The notes under the pieces are model-generated. The model saw only the letters and a list, made by a program, of their open reading frames with translations. It did not search any database and was not told the DNA's origin. This document shows positions 18,315 through 27,022 of a stretch of 64,000 nucleotides of DNA, in pieces. Each line of letters begins with the position of its first letter. Position 1 is the first letter of the stretch. The position numbers and the translations under genes were made by a program. Source of the DNA: Kordiimonas sediminis (GTDB lineage Bacteria; Pseudomonadota; Alphaproteobacteria; Sphingomonadales; Kordiimonadaceae); the NCBI RefSeq assembly GCF_014656395.1, contig NZ_BNCI01000002.1:744001-808000 (forward strand), given 5' to 3'.

Positions 18315-19175
18315 TTCTTGACAAAGCCTGATCAGCGCTTCCTGACTGGTGGAGGCAATATGCTTACCGTCGTGCGTGAATATCCGGCCCCTGGCAAGTC
18401 CGCGCCCATTACCAGTCCATTCACCATCAGTTTGGTAGAATACCCAGTCTGTCAAATCAAAATCAGTTTCATGCAGCCAGATGCTGTGATCCAAACTGGC
18501 GACATTCTTCAGGCGTTTGTGACGTGGTATTAAGCCGTGCGGACGTAGCGTGCTGGACAGAAATGACATATCTGAAACATAGGCAAGCAAGGCGGCATTT
18601 AGTGCTACTGTTTGGTCAGGGGTTTCAATAAGCTTGAACCAGAACCCTGTGGAGCTGCTTTTCGGTTCAGGATTTTCAATGTCCAGATGTTCTAACGCTC
18701 TTGTTTCAAAAGGAAAGAAGGACTTTCTGTCAATAGGTGGTCCGTCTTTAGGTCTGAGAAGTTTGTTGAAGTAGATATCGTCATCCAGCAGGTCATCTGG
18801 CAGGGCTACCACTGGCATAACAGGTTGGTGAACCAGGCCTTCTTCTTTTATATGAAAGCTGAGAGAAATACTGAATATGGCTTCACCGTTTTGAATGGCA
18901 TTTACGCGTCTTGTACAGAAACTACGGCCATTTCTAATGGGATCAACATCATATATCAAATCCTGACCAGCAATGCCGGGGCGCAGAAAATAACAATGCA
19001 GGGAATGTAGGTAGAAGTGGTCATCAACTGTCTCAGTTGCAGCCAGAATGGCCTGTGCAACCACATGTCCGCCAAAGACGTGACGGTTGGGCCAGTCATT
19101 GGGTTGCCCTCGAAATAGATTGGTATCCAGCTTTTCAATAGCCAGTTTGGCAAGGTGATTATATGTATTTGCCAT
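18312..19175 (-). CDS. tesB: Acyl-CoA thioesterase II (double hotdog)
   Basis: A 287-residue TesB-type thioesterase with two hotdog halves. The catalytic aspartate lies in SLDHSIWLH and the glutamine in TSQEALIRLC, as in E. coli TesB. The N-terminal RGQPNDWPNRHVFGGHVVAQ is the family signature. The start at 19175 (MANTYNH) follows AAGGAAA; a frame reaching 19211 would run into the MATE gene. It hydrolyses medium- to long-chain acyl-CoA in the cytoplasm. It is transcribed opposite to the surrounding catabolic genes, four bases behind a MATE transporter. Confidence 0.92.
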   Translation of the reverse strand: MANTYNHLAKLAIEKLDTNLFRGQPNDWPNRHVFGGHVVAQAILAATETVDDHFYLHSLHCYFLRPGIAGQDLIYDVDPIRNGRSFCTRRVNAIQNGEAIFSISLSFHIKEEGLVHQPVMPVVALPDDLLDDDIYFNKLLRPKDGPPIDRKSFFPFETRALEHLDIENPEPKSSSTGFWFKLIETPDQTVALNAALLAYVSDMSFLSSTLRPHGLIPRHKRLKNVASLDHSIWLHETDFDLTDWVFYQTDGEWTGNGRGLARGRIFTHDGKHIASTSQEALIRLCQE

Positions 19176-19179
19176 GATG

Positions 19180-20634
19180 TTATTTTCCTTGCTGGTTGGT
19201 TTTATCGGCATTCTGCGATTTGCTGGAATGTCCGCGATAATAAGATCTTACTGCTTCTCTACTGACACCCGCTTCAGACTGCACGGCAGCAGGGATATGT
19301 TTTTCCCCAATTTGCAGCCACGCATTGCCGCGAAAACGCTGTACGAGTAACGCTGCCTTGATGGCGTAATCTACGATGATAACACTATATAACAATTCGA
19401 CTGTGCCGTTGGTGGCTATTACAATAATACCAAGTGCCAAACGGCCAAACAGTATCCCAGCCAGGCTTACGTAAAGAGGATACTTGGTGTCTCCTGCGCC
19501 CCGTAGTGCACCGCCAATTGCAAATTCAATCCCCATTAAAGGCTGTATAACCGCCAGAATGATGATGAAAAACTCAGTCAGGTCTCGCACTTCATTGTCA
19601 GCGGACAGTAATGCAGCCAGCGGTGTTTTCATAAGAAAGATACCCAGTGCCAGAACCGACATGATGAATATTGCAAGTCGCATTGATTTCCAGCCAGCTG
19701 AATAGGCTGCAATATAGTTTTTTGCGCCTAGTGCTTGCCCGGTCAAGGTGCTGCTTGCCGCGCCAATGCCAAGACCGACTACTATGCAAACACTTAGGAT
19801 CGTTATACCAATTCCGTATGCTGCAAAGGCAGCAGTGCCAAAATCACTAACAATCATTAAAAACACAATAAAGCTGGTCTGGATAATAGCTTGTTCAATC
19901 GCTGCAGGCATGCCAATTTTGATAAGCTGCCTAATGTTACGACCGTCTTTGTAGGCACCTGTGGTGAAGTGTAATTTGTATTTCTTGCGCCAGATGAAAA
20001 AGAAATACGGTATCAGACTGAATAGATGGCCCACACCGGTGCCGATTGGAATACCGCTTACGCCTAACTCTGGCACCAATATACCGTGCACGGCTGCATA
20101 GGAGAAAACTATGCTAAGAACAGTAGTCAGTGCGGTGTATTTCATAGGACGAATGACGTCACCAATTGCTCGGAATGCCGTTGTAATGCTGAGAATAAAA
20201 GCAAAGATGCCATTTACAAATGCAAGCGGCCGTATATAGGCAATGGCTTCCTTGGTTGTGTGCGGGTCCAGATTAAAGATGCTGGCGACCCAAGGAGCGG
20301 TAAGATACGTCGGAAATGCAAGAAATATTGAAAGATAAAATGTCATCCATAAAGACGCGGACATGGCCGATGAGGCTTCTTTTGCATTTTCTGCACCCCA
20401 GGCCCGTGCAACAAGTGCGGTTGTGGCAACGGATAAAGCCATAACAGCCGACATCAAGAGAAAATTAATTCGCCCGCCTGCGACTACTGCAGCACTGATT
20501 TCTGGACCGAGCGGGGATACAATCCATAAGTGCGCAAAAGGAACTGCCACCATCAAAATATTACTAATGACGTTGGGGCCAGCCAGTTCCCAGACTGACG
20601 CGTAGGTGATTTGAAGATTTTGCGTCTTTGTCAT
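19180..20634 (-). CDS. MATE-family efflux transporter
   Basis: A 484-residue inner-membrane protein with about twelve hydrophobic helices in two similar halves, as in NorM-like multidrug and toxic compound extruders driven by H+ or Na+. Family traits include PNVISNILMVAVPFAHLWIV at the N-terminus and MPAAIEQAI at the start of the second half. It is co-transcribed with tesB (4-base gap) and diverges from the acyl-CoA dehydrogenase operon. In this setting it may export a toxic catabolic intermediate or product, but no substrate can be read from sequence. Confidence 0.9.
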   Translation of the reverse strand: MTKTQNLQITYASVWELAGPNVISNILMVAVPFAHLWIVSPLGPEISAAVVAGGRINFLLMSAVMALSVATTALVARAWGAENAKEASSAMSASLWMTFYLSIFLAFPTYLTAPWVASIFNLDPHTTKEAIAYIRPLAFVNGIFAFILSITTAFRAIGDVIRPMKYTALTTVLSIVFSYAAVHGILVPELGVSGIPIGTGVGHLFSLIPYFFFIWRKKYKLHFTTGAYKDGRNIRQLIKIGMPAAIEQAIIQTSFIVFLMIVSDFGTAAFAAYGIGITILSVCIVVGLGIGAASSTLTGQALGAKNYIAAYSAGWKSMRLAIFIMSVLALGIFLMKTPLAALLSADNEVRDLTEFFIIILAVIQPLMGIEFAIGGALRGAGDTKYPLYVSLAGILFGRLALGIIVIATNGTVELLYSVIIVDYAIKAALLVQRFRGNAWLQIGEKHIPAAVQSEAGVSREAVRSYYRGHSSKSQNADKTNQQGK

Positions 20635-20656
20635 ACAGTTTACAAATATTTCCAGT

Positions 20657-20819
20657 CTGACATGCTGTCAGGTGATGTGCACACGGATGATGAGGCCGTG
20701 AAGCATTTCCGTTACACGATCAAAATTATCGAATTCAGGAGCAATATAACTTGAAAATTTCAGATTAAAATACTAAAGAGTCAAAAATGCATACTCTAAG
20801 GTCAAATTGATAGATTTGA
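20657..20819. promoter_or_regulatory. Divergent control region with two dyads (MATE / acyl-CoA dehydrogenase operon)
   Basis: The 245-base gap between the divergent MATE gene and the operon start contains two perfect 6-bp dyads: CTGACA-TGC-TGTCAG at 20657-20671, next to the MATE start, and TCAAAT-N6-ATTTGA at 20802-20819, 61 bases before the dehydrogenase start. Both are plausible operators. No small gene or convincing -35/-10 pair was found in the remainder. Confidence 0.35.
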
Positions 20820-20879
20820 AATTTGGGTGCCCTTGGGGAAGAGGGTTGCAGAATTATCGTTTTAAAAAGGGATAGTGGG

Positions 20880-22049
20880 ATGAGCGATTTAGATACTTTT
20901 AGGCAAGAAACCCGTGCATGGTTGGAGGACAATTGTCCGCAAGCAATGCGCAAGCCAATGAAAGGCGATACGGACTTTTGCTGGGGCGGACGTAATTATG
21001 TTTTCCAAAGTGACGATCAGAAAGTATGGCTGGACCGTATGGCTGCCCGTGGATGGACAGTTCCATCATGGCCAAAAGAATATGGTGGTGGCGGATTAAG
21101 CAAAGAAGAGGCTAAGATTCTTGCTGCAGAAATGCGTAGGATTGGTGCGCGTCCCCCTTTGCTATCCTTTGGTATCTGGATGCTTGGCCCAGCTCTGTTA
21201 GAGTTTGGAACGCATGAGCAGAAGCTGCATTACTTGCCGCCCATTGCGCGGGGGGAAATTCGTTGGTGTCAGGGGTATTCAGAGCCGAATGCAGGGTCTG
21301 ATCTAGCCAGCCTGGCGACAAAGGGTGAAGATAAGGGCGACCATTTCCTCGTCAATGGCCAAAAAGTCTGGACATCCTATGCAGATCAGGCTGACTGGAT
21401 ATTCTGTCTTGTCAGAACTGAGCCCGAGGCAAGCAAACATGAAGGTATCTCCTTCTTGTTGTTCGATATGGAAACTGAGGGTGTTTCAACAAAGCCTATC
21501 AAGTTGATTTCTGGTAATTCACCATTCTGCGAAACATTTTTTGATAATGTTAAAGTGCCAAAAGAGAATATCGTTGGTGAGCGCGGTAAAGGTTGGACGA
21601 TTGCCAAATATCTGTTGACCCATGAACGGGCCATGATTGGTGATCAGGGTGTTCCAACACCGCTTAATGTGATTGCCAAAGAAAAGCTTGGCCTTGCTGA
21701 TGGGCAAATGGAAGATAAGGCACTAAGGACAGATGTTGCGCGGCACGAAATTGATGCTGCTGCATTCATGTTCACTATGGAACGTGCAACAGATGAAGCA
21801 AAGGCTGGGGCAAGTCTCGGAGCATTTTCTTCAATGCTGAAGTATGCAGGCACAGAAATTAACAAAGACCGTCATGAAATGATCCTGAAGGTAATGGGAT
21901 CAGATGCATTGGAATGGGAAGGTCAATTCTCCAATAATGGGGAGGTGGCACGTCACTGGTTACGGACCAAGGCCAATTCCATTGAGGGTGGAACATCAGA
22001 AGTGATGTTGAACATCATATCCAAGCGCATTCTGAATTTACCGTCATAA
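20880..22049 (+). CDS. Acyl-CoA dehydrogenase, catalytic-Glu subunit of a probable heteromer
   Basis: A 389-residue acyl-CoA dehydrogenase-fold flavoprotein. The Q-G-Y-S-E-P-N-A-G-S-D-L segment at 131-142 contacts substrate and FAD. E249 in THERAMIG lies where isovaleryl-CoA dehydrogenase has its catalytic base. It lacks the E-R-x-Q-F-G and M-H-G-G-x-G FAD-binding motifs that normal homotetramers carry, and ends with SIEGGTSEV. Its immediate neighbour has those motifs but no catalytic glutamate. This matches two-subunit acyl-CoA dehydrogenases such as the mycobacterial FadE26-27 type used on sterol side chains. The start at 20880 (MSDLDTF) gives normal length; it opens an operon ending at 29644. 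Confidence 0.88.
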   Translation: MSDLDTFRQETRAWLEDNCPQAMRKPMKGDTDFCWGGRNYVFQSDDQKVWLDRMAARGWTVPSWPKEYGGGGLSKEEAKILAAEMRRIGARPPLLSFGIWMLGPALLEFGTHEQKLHYLPPIARGEIRWCQGYSEPNAGSDLASLATKGEDKGDHFLVNGQKVWTSYADQADWIFCLVRTEPEASKHEGISFLLFDMETEGVSTKPIKLISGNSPFCETFFDNVKVPKENIVGERGKGWTIAKYLLTHERAMIGDQGVPTPLNVIAKEKLGLADGQMEDKALRTDVARHEIDAAAFMFTMERATDEAKAGASLGAFSSMLKYAGTEINKDRHEMILKVMGSDALEWEGQFSNNGEVARHWLRTKANSIEGGTSEVMLNIISKRILNLPS

Positions 22050-22064
22050 GGGGGAGTATTGATC

Positions 22065-23201
22065 ATGGCATTAGTATTGAATGAAGAGCAGCAGCTTCTA
22101 AAAGAATCAGCTGATGGATTTTTCGCAGAGAAAGCACCTGTTTCTCAGTTGCGTAAACTGCGTGATGACCGGGATGAGACCGGCTACAGCAAAGAACTAT
22201 GGTCTGAAATGGCCGAGATGGGTTTTGCAGGTCTTCTTATGTCAGAGGACGAGGGCGGTGTTGATTTTGGTGCCATTGGTGCTGGTATCGTGGCTGAATC
22301 TATGGGCAAAAACCTTAGTGCATCGCCGTTTTTTGCAAGTGCGATTGTTGGTGCATCTTTAATTAAGCATGCAGGAAGTACGGCACAGAAAGAAGCCATA
22401 CTGCCTGCAATAGCATCAGGTGAAGTGATTGTAACACTAGCAGTCGATGAGACCGGACACCACGGGCCTGCATCAACGACGCTGAAAGCAGTTAAATCCA
22501 GTGATAGTTACGTGCTTAACGGCATGAAAACGTTCGTACCTGACGCCCATGTCGCAGATAAGATCATTGTCGTAGCGCGAACGGCAGGCGAAAAGGGGGA
22601 TGCAGAGGGGCTTAGTCTCTTCATCATTGACAAAGGGCAGTCTGGGCTGATCATTGACCAAACTGTTATGGCTGACAGTCGCAACTGGGGTAAGGTTACC
22701 TTAGAAGATGTAATTGTTAGCGAGGATGCAGTCCTTGGTACTGTAGGCGAGGCTTTTCCTGTGCTTGACAAGGCCCTTGATGTCGGTCGCTGCGTATTAT
22801 CTGCTGAACTGTTGGGTATTTCCCAGGAAGTATTGGACCGTACCGTTCAATATTTGCAGGAAAGAAAGCAGTTTGGCACATTGATTGGGACTTTTCAGGG
22901 GTTGCAGCACCGCGCAGCTCATCTCTATAGCGAGGTGGAGATTCTCAGGTCTGCTGTTTTGAAAGCGCTGCAGGCCGTGGATGCAGGTACCAACCCGGCA
23001 TGGTTTGCAAGCCTTGCTAAAGCAAAGGCCTGTAAAGTTGCTGAACTGGCGACGAATGAAGCCATTCAGATGCACGGGGGTATAGGTATGACCGATGAAT
23101 TTGAAATCGGTTTCTTCATCAAGCGAGCCCGGGCAGTGCAAAATCTGTATGGCGGCTATAACTATCATACAGATCGTTTTGCTTCATTGTCAGGTTACTA
23201 A
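22065..23201 (+). CDS. Acyl-CoA dehydrogenase, FAD-motif subunit lacking a catalytic glutamate
   Basis: A 378-residue acyl-CoA dehydrogenase-fold protein. It carries the FAD adenosine motifs ERKQFG (266-271) and MHGGIG (336-341). Both positions where a catalytic glutamate can sit are replaced by glycine: G241 in LDVGR, where isovaleryl-CoA dehydrogenase has L-D-F-E-R, and G363 in NLYGGYN, where other members have Y-E-G. The middle region lacks the usual T-E-P-x-A-G-S-D (VDETGHHGPAS instead). Alone it should be inactive; with the preceding gene (15 bases upstream) it should form an alpha2beta2 enzyme. The ATG at 22065 is preferred over a TTG two codons earlier. Confidence 0.87.
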   Translation: MALVLNEEQQLLKESADGFFAEKAPVSQLRKLRDDRDETGYSKELWSEMAEMGFAGLLMSEDEGGVDFGAIGAGIVAESMGKNLSASPFFASAIVGASLIKHAGSTAQKEAILPAIASGEVIVTLAVDETGHHGPASTTLKAVKSSDSYVLNGMKTFVPDAHVADKIIVVARTAGEKGDAEGLSLFIIDKGQSGLIIDQTVMADSRNWGKVTLEDVIVSEDAVLGTVGEAFPVLDKALDVGRCVLSAELLGISQEVLDRTVQYLQERKQFGTLIGTFQGLQHRAAHLYSEVEILRSAVLKALQAVDAGTNPAWFASLAKAKACKVAELATNEAIQMHGGIGMTDEFEIGFFIKRARAVQNLYGGYNYHTDRFASLSGY

Positions 23202-23218
23202 GGAAAGGTAGGCTTATT

Positions 23219-24937
23219 ATGCTGGATGCACTTGACCTACCTGCTATTCCCGAAGGGACACCCTTTGATCAGGTAATGGCGATGATTGTTAAATCATCTC
23301 CAATGTTTGAATTGGAGGAGAGAGAAATACGCGGTGCAACTTACACCGCGTTTAAAAATCAACCAAAAAGCATTAGAGACGCCTTGATGATCGTGCTTAC
23401 CCACGGTGACAAGGACTTTCTGGTTTATGAGGGAGAGCGTTTCTCTTTCAAGCAGGTCGTAGACAAAGCTGCGCGTCTCGCTCAGGTGCTTGTCGATGAC
23501 ATGGGACTAAAAAAAGGGGAACGTGTTGCCCTGTCTATGCGTAATTATCCCGAATGGGTGATCGCTTACATGGCAATTGTCGGTGCTGGGGGTGTGGCCT
23601 GTCTGATGAATGCATGGTGGCAGTCAGAAGAGATGGAATGGGCACTGAATGATAGTGATGCAGTACTCCTGATCACTGATGGTTTCAGATTTGAACGTGG
23701 TCGTGAAGTCATTGAAAAAATGAAGCTGCCTACCATTCTTGTACGTGACGCTGATGTGCGGCATTCCCTCGTAACGCACTATAATGATGCGCTATTAGAC
23801 AGCAAAAAGCCGATGACATGGCCGCCTGTTGAATTGGGGCCGGAAGATGTAGCGCATATGCTCTATACCTCAGGGTCAACAGGCTTTCCCAAAGGAGCCT
23901 ATTCAGACCATCAGGCCGTGATTGGTGTATTGATGACATGGATTTGCCTTGCGATTTATACAAAAATGACCGCAGCAAATCCGGTGCCAGATGACTTTCA
24001 GCCCTCGATGCTTGTGGGTGTTCCATTTTTCCATGTAACGGGCTTGTTGCCGATGATGATGGTGTCCGCGATTATCGGCCGCAAACTGGTGATAATGCAC
24101 AAATGGGATGTCGAACGGGCCTGTCAGCTAATTGAACAGGAAAAAATCAGTTCTATTACTGGTGTGCCAACCATGTCGTATGAATTGGCATCGTCTCCTG
24201 TTACAGAAAAATATGACCTTTCTACTTTGACTGATCTTGGGGCAGGCGGTGCCGCACGGCCCGCTGAACATGTCAAAATGATCACGGAAAAGTTCAAGGG
24301 ATCTCGTCCAGGACTTGGGTACGGCCTGACAGAAACTAACGCACTAGGGTCCGTTATCAGCGGGGATGACTATACCGCGCGCCCCACCAGTACAGGTATG
24401 GCGACACCGCCACTGATGAGCTTCAAGATCATAGATCAGGACGGCAACACGCTAAAAACCGGGGAACGAGGCGAGATATGCATCAAAGGAATGGTCAATG
24501 TAATCGGCTACTGGAAAAACCCAGAAGCAACAGAGACTGCATTCCGGGATGGCTGGTTCCACACAGGCGATGTGGGGTATCTTGATGATGAAGGGTACCT
24601 CTATATTGTTGACCGATTGAAAGACATCATAATTCGTGGTGGCGAGAACGTCAGCACACTTGAAGTCGAAGCCGTTATTCATGCAATCGACGGCGTAGAC
24701 GATGTAATGGTTTTTGGTCTGCCGGATGAGCGTCTTGGTGAGGTGGTCGGCGCAGTTGTTGTTACCAAATCACTGACGCGTGAACAAATCATAGATGAGG
24801 TCAGTAAGCACCTAGCATCGTTTAATGTACCAGAACATATCTGGTTGCAGGAAGACGAGTTGCCGCTAATCGCTTCTGGAAAACTAGACCGGAAAAATAT
24901 CAAACAAAGTTTTAGAGAGAAATTTGCCGCGTCTTAA
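23219..24937 (+). CDS. Acyl-CoA ligase (AMP-dependent synthetase)
   Basis: A 572-residue adenylate-forming enzyme that activates a carboxylic acid to its CoA thioester via an acyl-AMP. The P-loop-like motif LYTSGSTGFPKGA is at 215-227, GYGLTETNALGS follows, the hinge region is DRLKDIIIRGGENVS, and the adenylation lysine is K555 in ASGKLDRKN. It lies 17 bases after the paired dehydrogenase genes, so the acid it activates is likely their substrate after CoA loading. The chain-length or ring specificity cannot be read from the motifs. Confidence 0.92.
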   Translation: MLDALDLPAIPEGTPFDQVMAMIVKSSPMFELEEREIRGATYTAFKNQPKSIRDALMIVLTHGDKDFLVYEGERFSFKQVVDKAARLAQVLVDDMGLKKGERVALSMRNYPEWVIAYMAIVGAGGVACLMNAWWQSEEMEWALNDSDAVLLITDGFRFERGREVIEKMKLPTILVRDADVRHSLVTHYNDALLDSKKPMTWPPVELGPEDVAHMLYTSGSTGFPKGAYSDHQAVIGVLMTWICLAIYTKMTAANPVPDDFQPSMLVGVPFFHVTGLLPMMMVSAIIGRKLVIMHKWDVERACQLIEQEKISSITGVPTMSYELASSPVTEKYDLSTLTDLGAGGAARPAEHVKMITEKFKGSRPGLGYGLTETNALGSVISGDDYTARPTSTGMATPPLMSFKIIDQDGNTLKTGERGEICIKGMVNVIGYWKNPEATETAFRDGWFHTGDVGYLDDEGYLYIVDRLKDIIIRGGENVSTLEVEAVIHAIDGVDDVMVFGLPDERLGEVVGAVVVTKSLTREQIIDEVSKHLASFNVPEHIWLQEDELPLIASGKLDRKNIKQSFREKFAAS

Positions 24938-24966
24938 TCCGCAGCAAGAATTAGGAGAACGGAAAC

Positions 24967-26208
24967 ATGTCAATGGACTTGGGATTATCGCCACGTGGTC
25001 AGGAACTAAGAGATCGAATCAGAAAATTCATCGACGAAGAAATTGGTGACCTGGATGTTGAATATTATGCTGCGGTTGGTGCTGATGGTGATCGCTGGAC
25101 GCAGTCCAAGCGCCAGACTGAGATTCTGGAAGGTTTAAAGAAAAAGGCTAAGGAACAGAATTTATGGAATTTTTTCCTGCCAGACTATGACGATGATTTC
25201 GGTCTGTCGAACGTAGAATATGCTTACCTTGCCGAAGAGATGGGTAGAAGCCATCTGGCGTCTGAGGTCTTTAACTGTAGTGCGCCTGATACGGGAAATA
25301 TGGAAGTATTGGCGAGATACGGTACCGAAGCACAGAAGAAAGAATGGTTGGAGCCATTGCTTGCAGGTGAAATTCGCTCTGCCTATTCCATGACTGAACC
25401 GGATCATGCTTCTTCTGATGCGACCAATATTTCTATGTCTGCAGTTCTCGAGGGCGATGAGTGGGTTCTAAACGGAGAGAAAATCTGGATTTCAGGCGCT
25501 GGTGATGCACGCTGTAAGATACTGATTACCATGGTCAAGACTGACCCGGATGCTTCCCGTCATAGTCAGCACAGCATGATCCTGGTCCCAATGGACACCA
25601 AAGGGGTAGAAGTGCTGCGTCCAATGCAGGTTTTTGGCAATGACGATGCACCGCACGGCCACATGCATTTACGCTACACTGATGTTCGCGTTCCAAAAGA
25701 AAATCTGATTCTCGGCCGTGGTCGTGGCTTTGAAGTAGCACAGGGGCGTTTGGGACCTGGCCGTATTCACCACTGTATGCGGTCTATTGGTCAGGCAGAA
25801 AAAGCATTGGAACTGCTATGTAAACGATCTGTAAGCCGTGAGGCGTTTGGGCGGCCCCTAGCAAAGCTTGGGGCAAACTACGACATAATCGCTGAATGCC
25901 GGATCGAAATAGAAATGGCCCGTTTGCTGTGTCTGAAGGCTGCTTATATGATGGACACGATCGGCACACAGGCTGCACAGCCCTATATCTCGCAGATTAA
26001 GGTAGTTGCACCGCGTATGAGCCTTAAGGTGATTGATGAAGCTATGCAAATGCACGGCGGTCTGGGGGTTAGTCAGGATACGCCACTTGCGCACATGTAC
26101 ACCGGACAGCGTACGCTTCGTTTTGCCGATGGACCTGATGCAGTGCACCGGATGGTTATCGCCCGGGAAGAGCTGAAGTCTTATCGTTCTAATTTTGTGA
26201 AGAAATAA
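24967..26208 (+). CDS. ACAD10/ACAD11-type acyl-CoA dehydrogenase
   Basis: A 413-residue acyl-CoA dehydrogenase. MTEPDHASSDATN at 142-154, GRIHHCMRSIG at 265-275, SREAFGRPL at 290-298 and MHGGLGVSQDTPLA at 362-375 are characteristic of the ACAD10/ACAD11 and LvaC group. The usual catalytic Y-E-G is F-A-D-G-P (D388), also normal for this group. In known cases these enzymes eliminate phosphate from a 4-phosphoacyl-CoA to give an enoyl-CoA instead of simply dehydrogenating. The partner kinase is encoded separately at 17194. It sits mid-operon, 29 bases after the ligase. The function is inferred from family and context. Confidence 0.88.
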   Translation: MSMDLGLSPRGQELRDRIRKFIDEEIGDLDVEYYAAVGADGDRWTQSKRQTEILEGLKKKAKEQNLWNFFLPDYDDDFGLSNVEYAYLAEEMGRSHLASEVFNCSAPDTGNMEVLARYGTEAQKKEWLEPLLAGEIRSAYSMTEPDHASSDATNISMSAVLEGDEWVLNGEKIWISGAGDARCKILITMVKTDPDASRHSQHSMILVPMDTKGVEVLRPMQVFGNDDAPHGHMHLRYTDVRVPKENLILGRGRGFEVAQGRLGPGRIHHCMRSIGQAEKALELLCKRSVSREAFGRPLAKLGANYDIIAECRIEIEMARLLCLKAAYMMDTIGTQAAQPYISQIKVVAPRMSLKVIDEAMQMHGGLGVSQDTPLAHMYTGQRTLRFADGPDAVHRMVIAREELKSYRSNFVKK

Positions 26209-26212
26209 TAGA

Positions 26213-27001
26213 ATGGACCAGGTATCGCTTTTTGATATCAGTGGTAAAGTCGCCCTTGTAACCGGGGGCGGCTCTGGCATTGGGGCGATGATCACAGAAA
26301 CACTGGTCCGTGCCGGATGTAAGGTGTTTATAGCTTCGAGAAAAATAGAAGCATGTGCTAAGACGGCCGCTTCACTCAACGATATTGGGCCGGGAAAAGT
26401 TATCCCATTGCAGGCTGACCTGCTGACGGCAGCTGGTACAGAAGCATTAGCAGAGGCCGTCAAAAAGCAAACAGACCGCCTTGATATACTGGTGAATAAC
26501 TCCGGTATGACATGGGGGGCAAAGTTAGAAGATTTCCCGCGAGATAAGTGGGATCAGGTTCTTACGCTGAATGTAACTGCAGTGGCAGACCTGACACGGT
26601 TGCTTTTGCCACTGTTAAAGACGGCCGGCAATAAAGAAGACCCGGCAAGAGTAATCAACATTGGTTCAGTAGTGGGCACGAGGCCTATGTCAAATATGGC
26701 GTATAGCTATGCGCCCAGCAAGGCTGCAGTCCACCACCTTACCAAGATGCTTTCCAGTGAACTTGCCAGTCAGAATATTTTGGTCAATGCAATCGCCCCA
26801 GGGCCATTTGAAAGCAGAATGATGGCTTTCGTTGCAGAAAATGACGCCCTGAGAAAGCAACAGGAAAGTGCTGTCCCACTCGGGCGGTTCGGCAGGTCAG
26901 ATGACATTACAGGTATGATGCTATTTTTAACGTCAAAGGCTTCAACCTATGTGACGGGTGCGATTTTGCCCCTTGATGGCGGTATGTCCGCAAATCCGTA
27001 A
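26213..27001 (+). CDS. Short-chain dehydrogenase/reductase
   Basis: A 262-residue classical SDR with the cofactor motif TGGGSGIGAMITETL, the N-N-S-G variant of the N-N-A-G motif, a serine in NIGSVVGTRP and the Y-A-P-S-K catalytic motif. The C-terminal GAILPLDGGMSANP is typical of the FabG-like branch. It begins four bases after the ACAD10/11-type gene, the tightest spacing in the operon, and could reduce the 4-oxo group to make a 4-hydroxyacyl-CoA, as LvaD does, or act on a 3-oxo group. Which one cannot be decided from sequence. Confidence 0.86.
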   Translation: MDQVSLFDISGKVALVTGGGSGIGAMITETLVRAGCKVFIASRKIEACAKTAASLNDIGPGKVIPLQADLLTAAGTEALAEAVKKQTDRLDILVNNSGMTWGAKLEDFPRDKWDQVLTLNVTAVADLTRLLLPLLKTAGNKEDPARVINIGSVVGTRPMSNMAYSYAPSKAAVHHLTKMLSSELASQNILVNAIAPGPFESRMMAFVAENDALRKQQESAVPLGRFGRSDDITGMMLFLTSKASTYVTGAILPLDGGMSANP

Positions 27002-27022
27002 AGATAAGAGAGGATAATACTT

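Noticed and set aside
25858-26463. 201-codon open frame on the minus strand
   Set aside because: It spans the end of the ACAD10/11-type gene and the start of the SDR gene on the opposite strand, has no ribosome binding site and no family resemblance.
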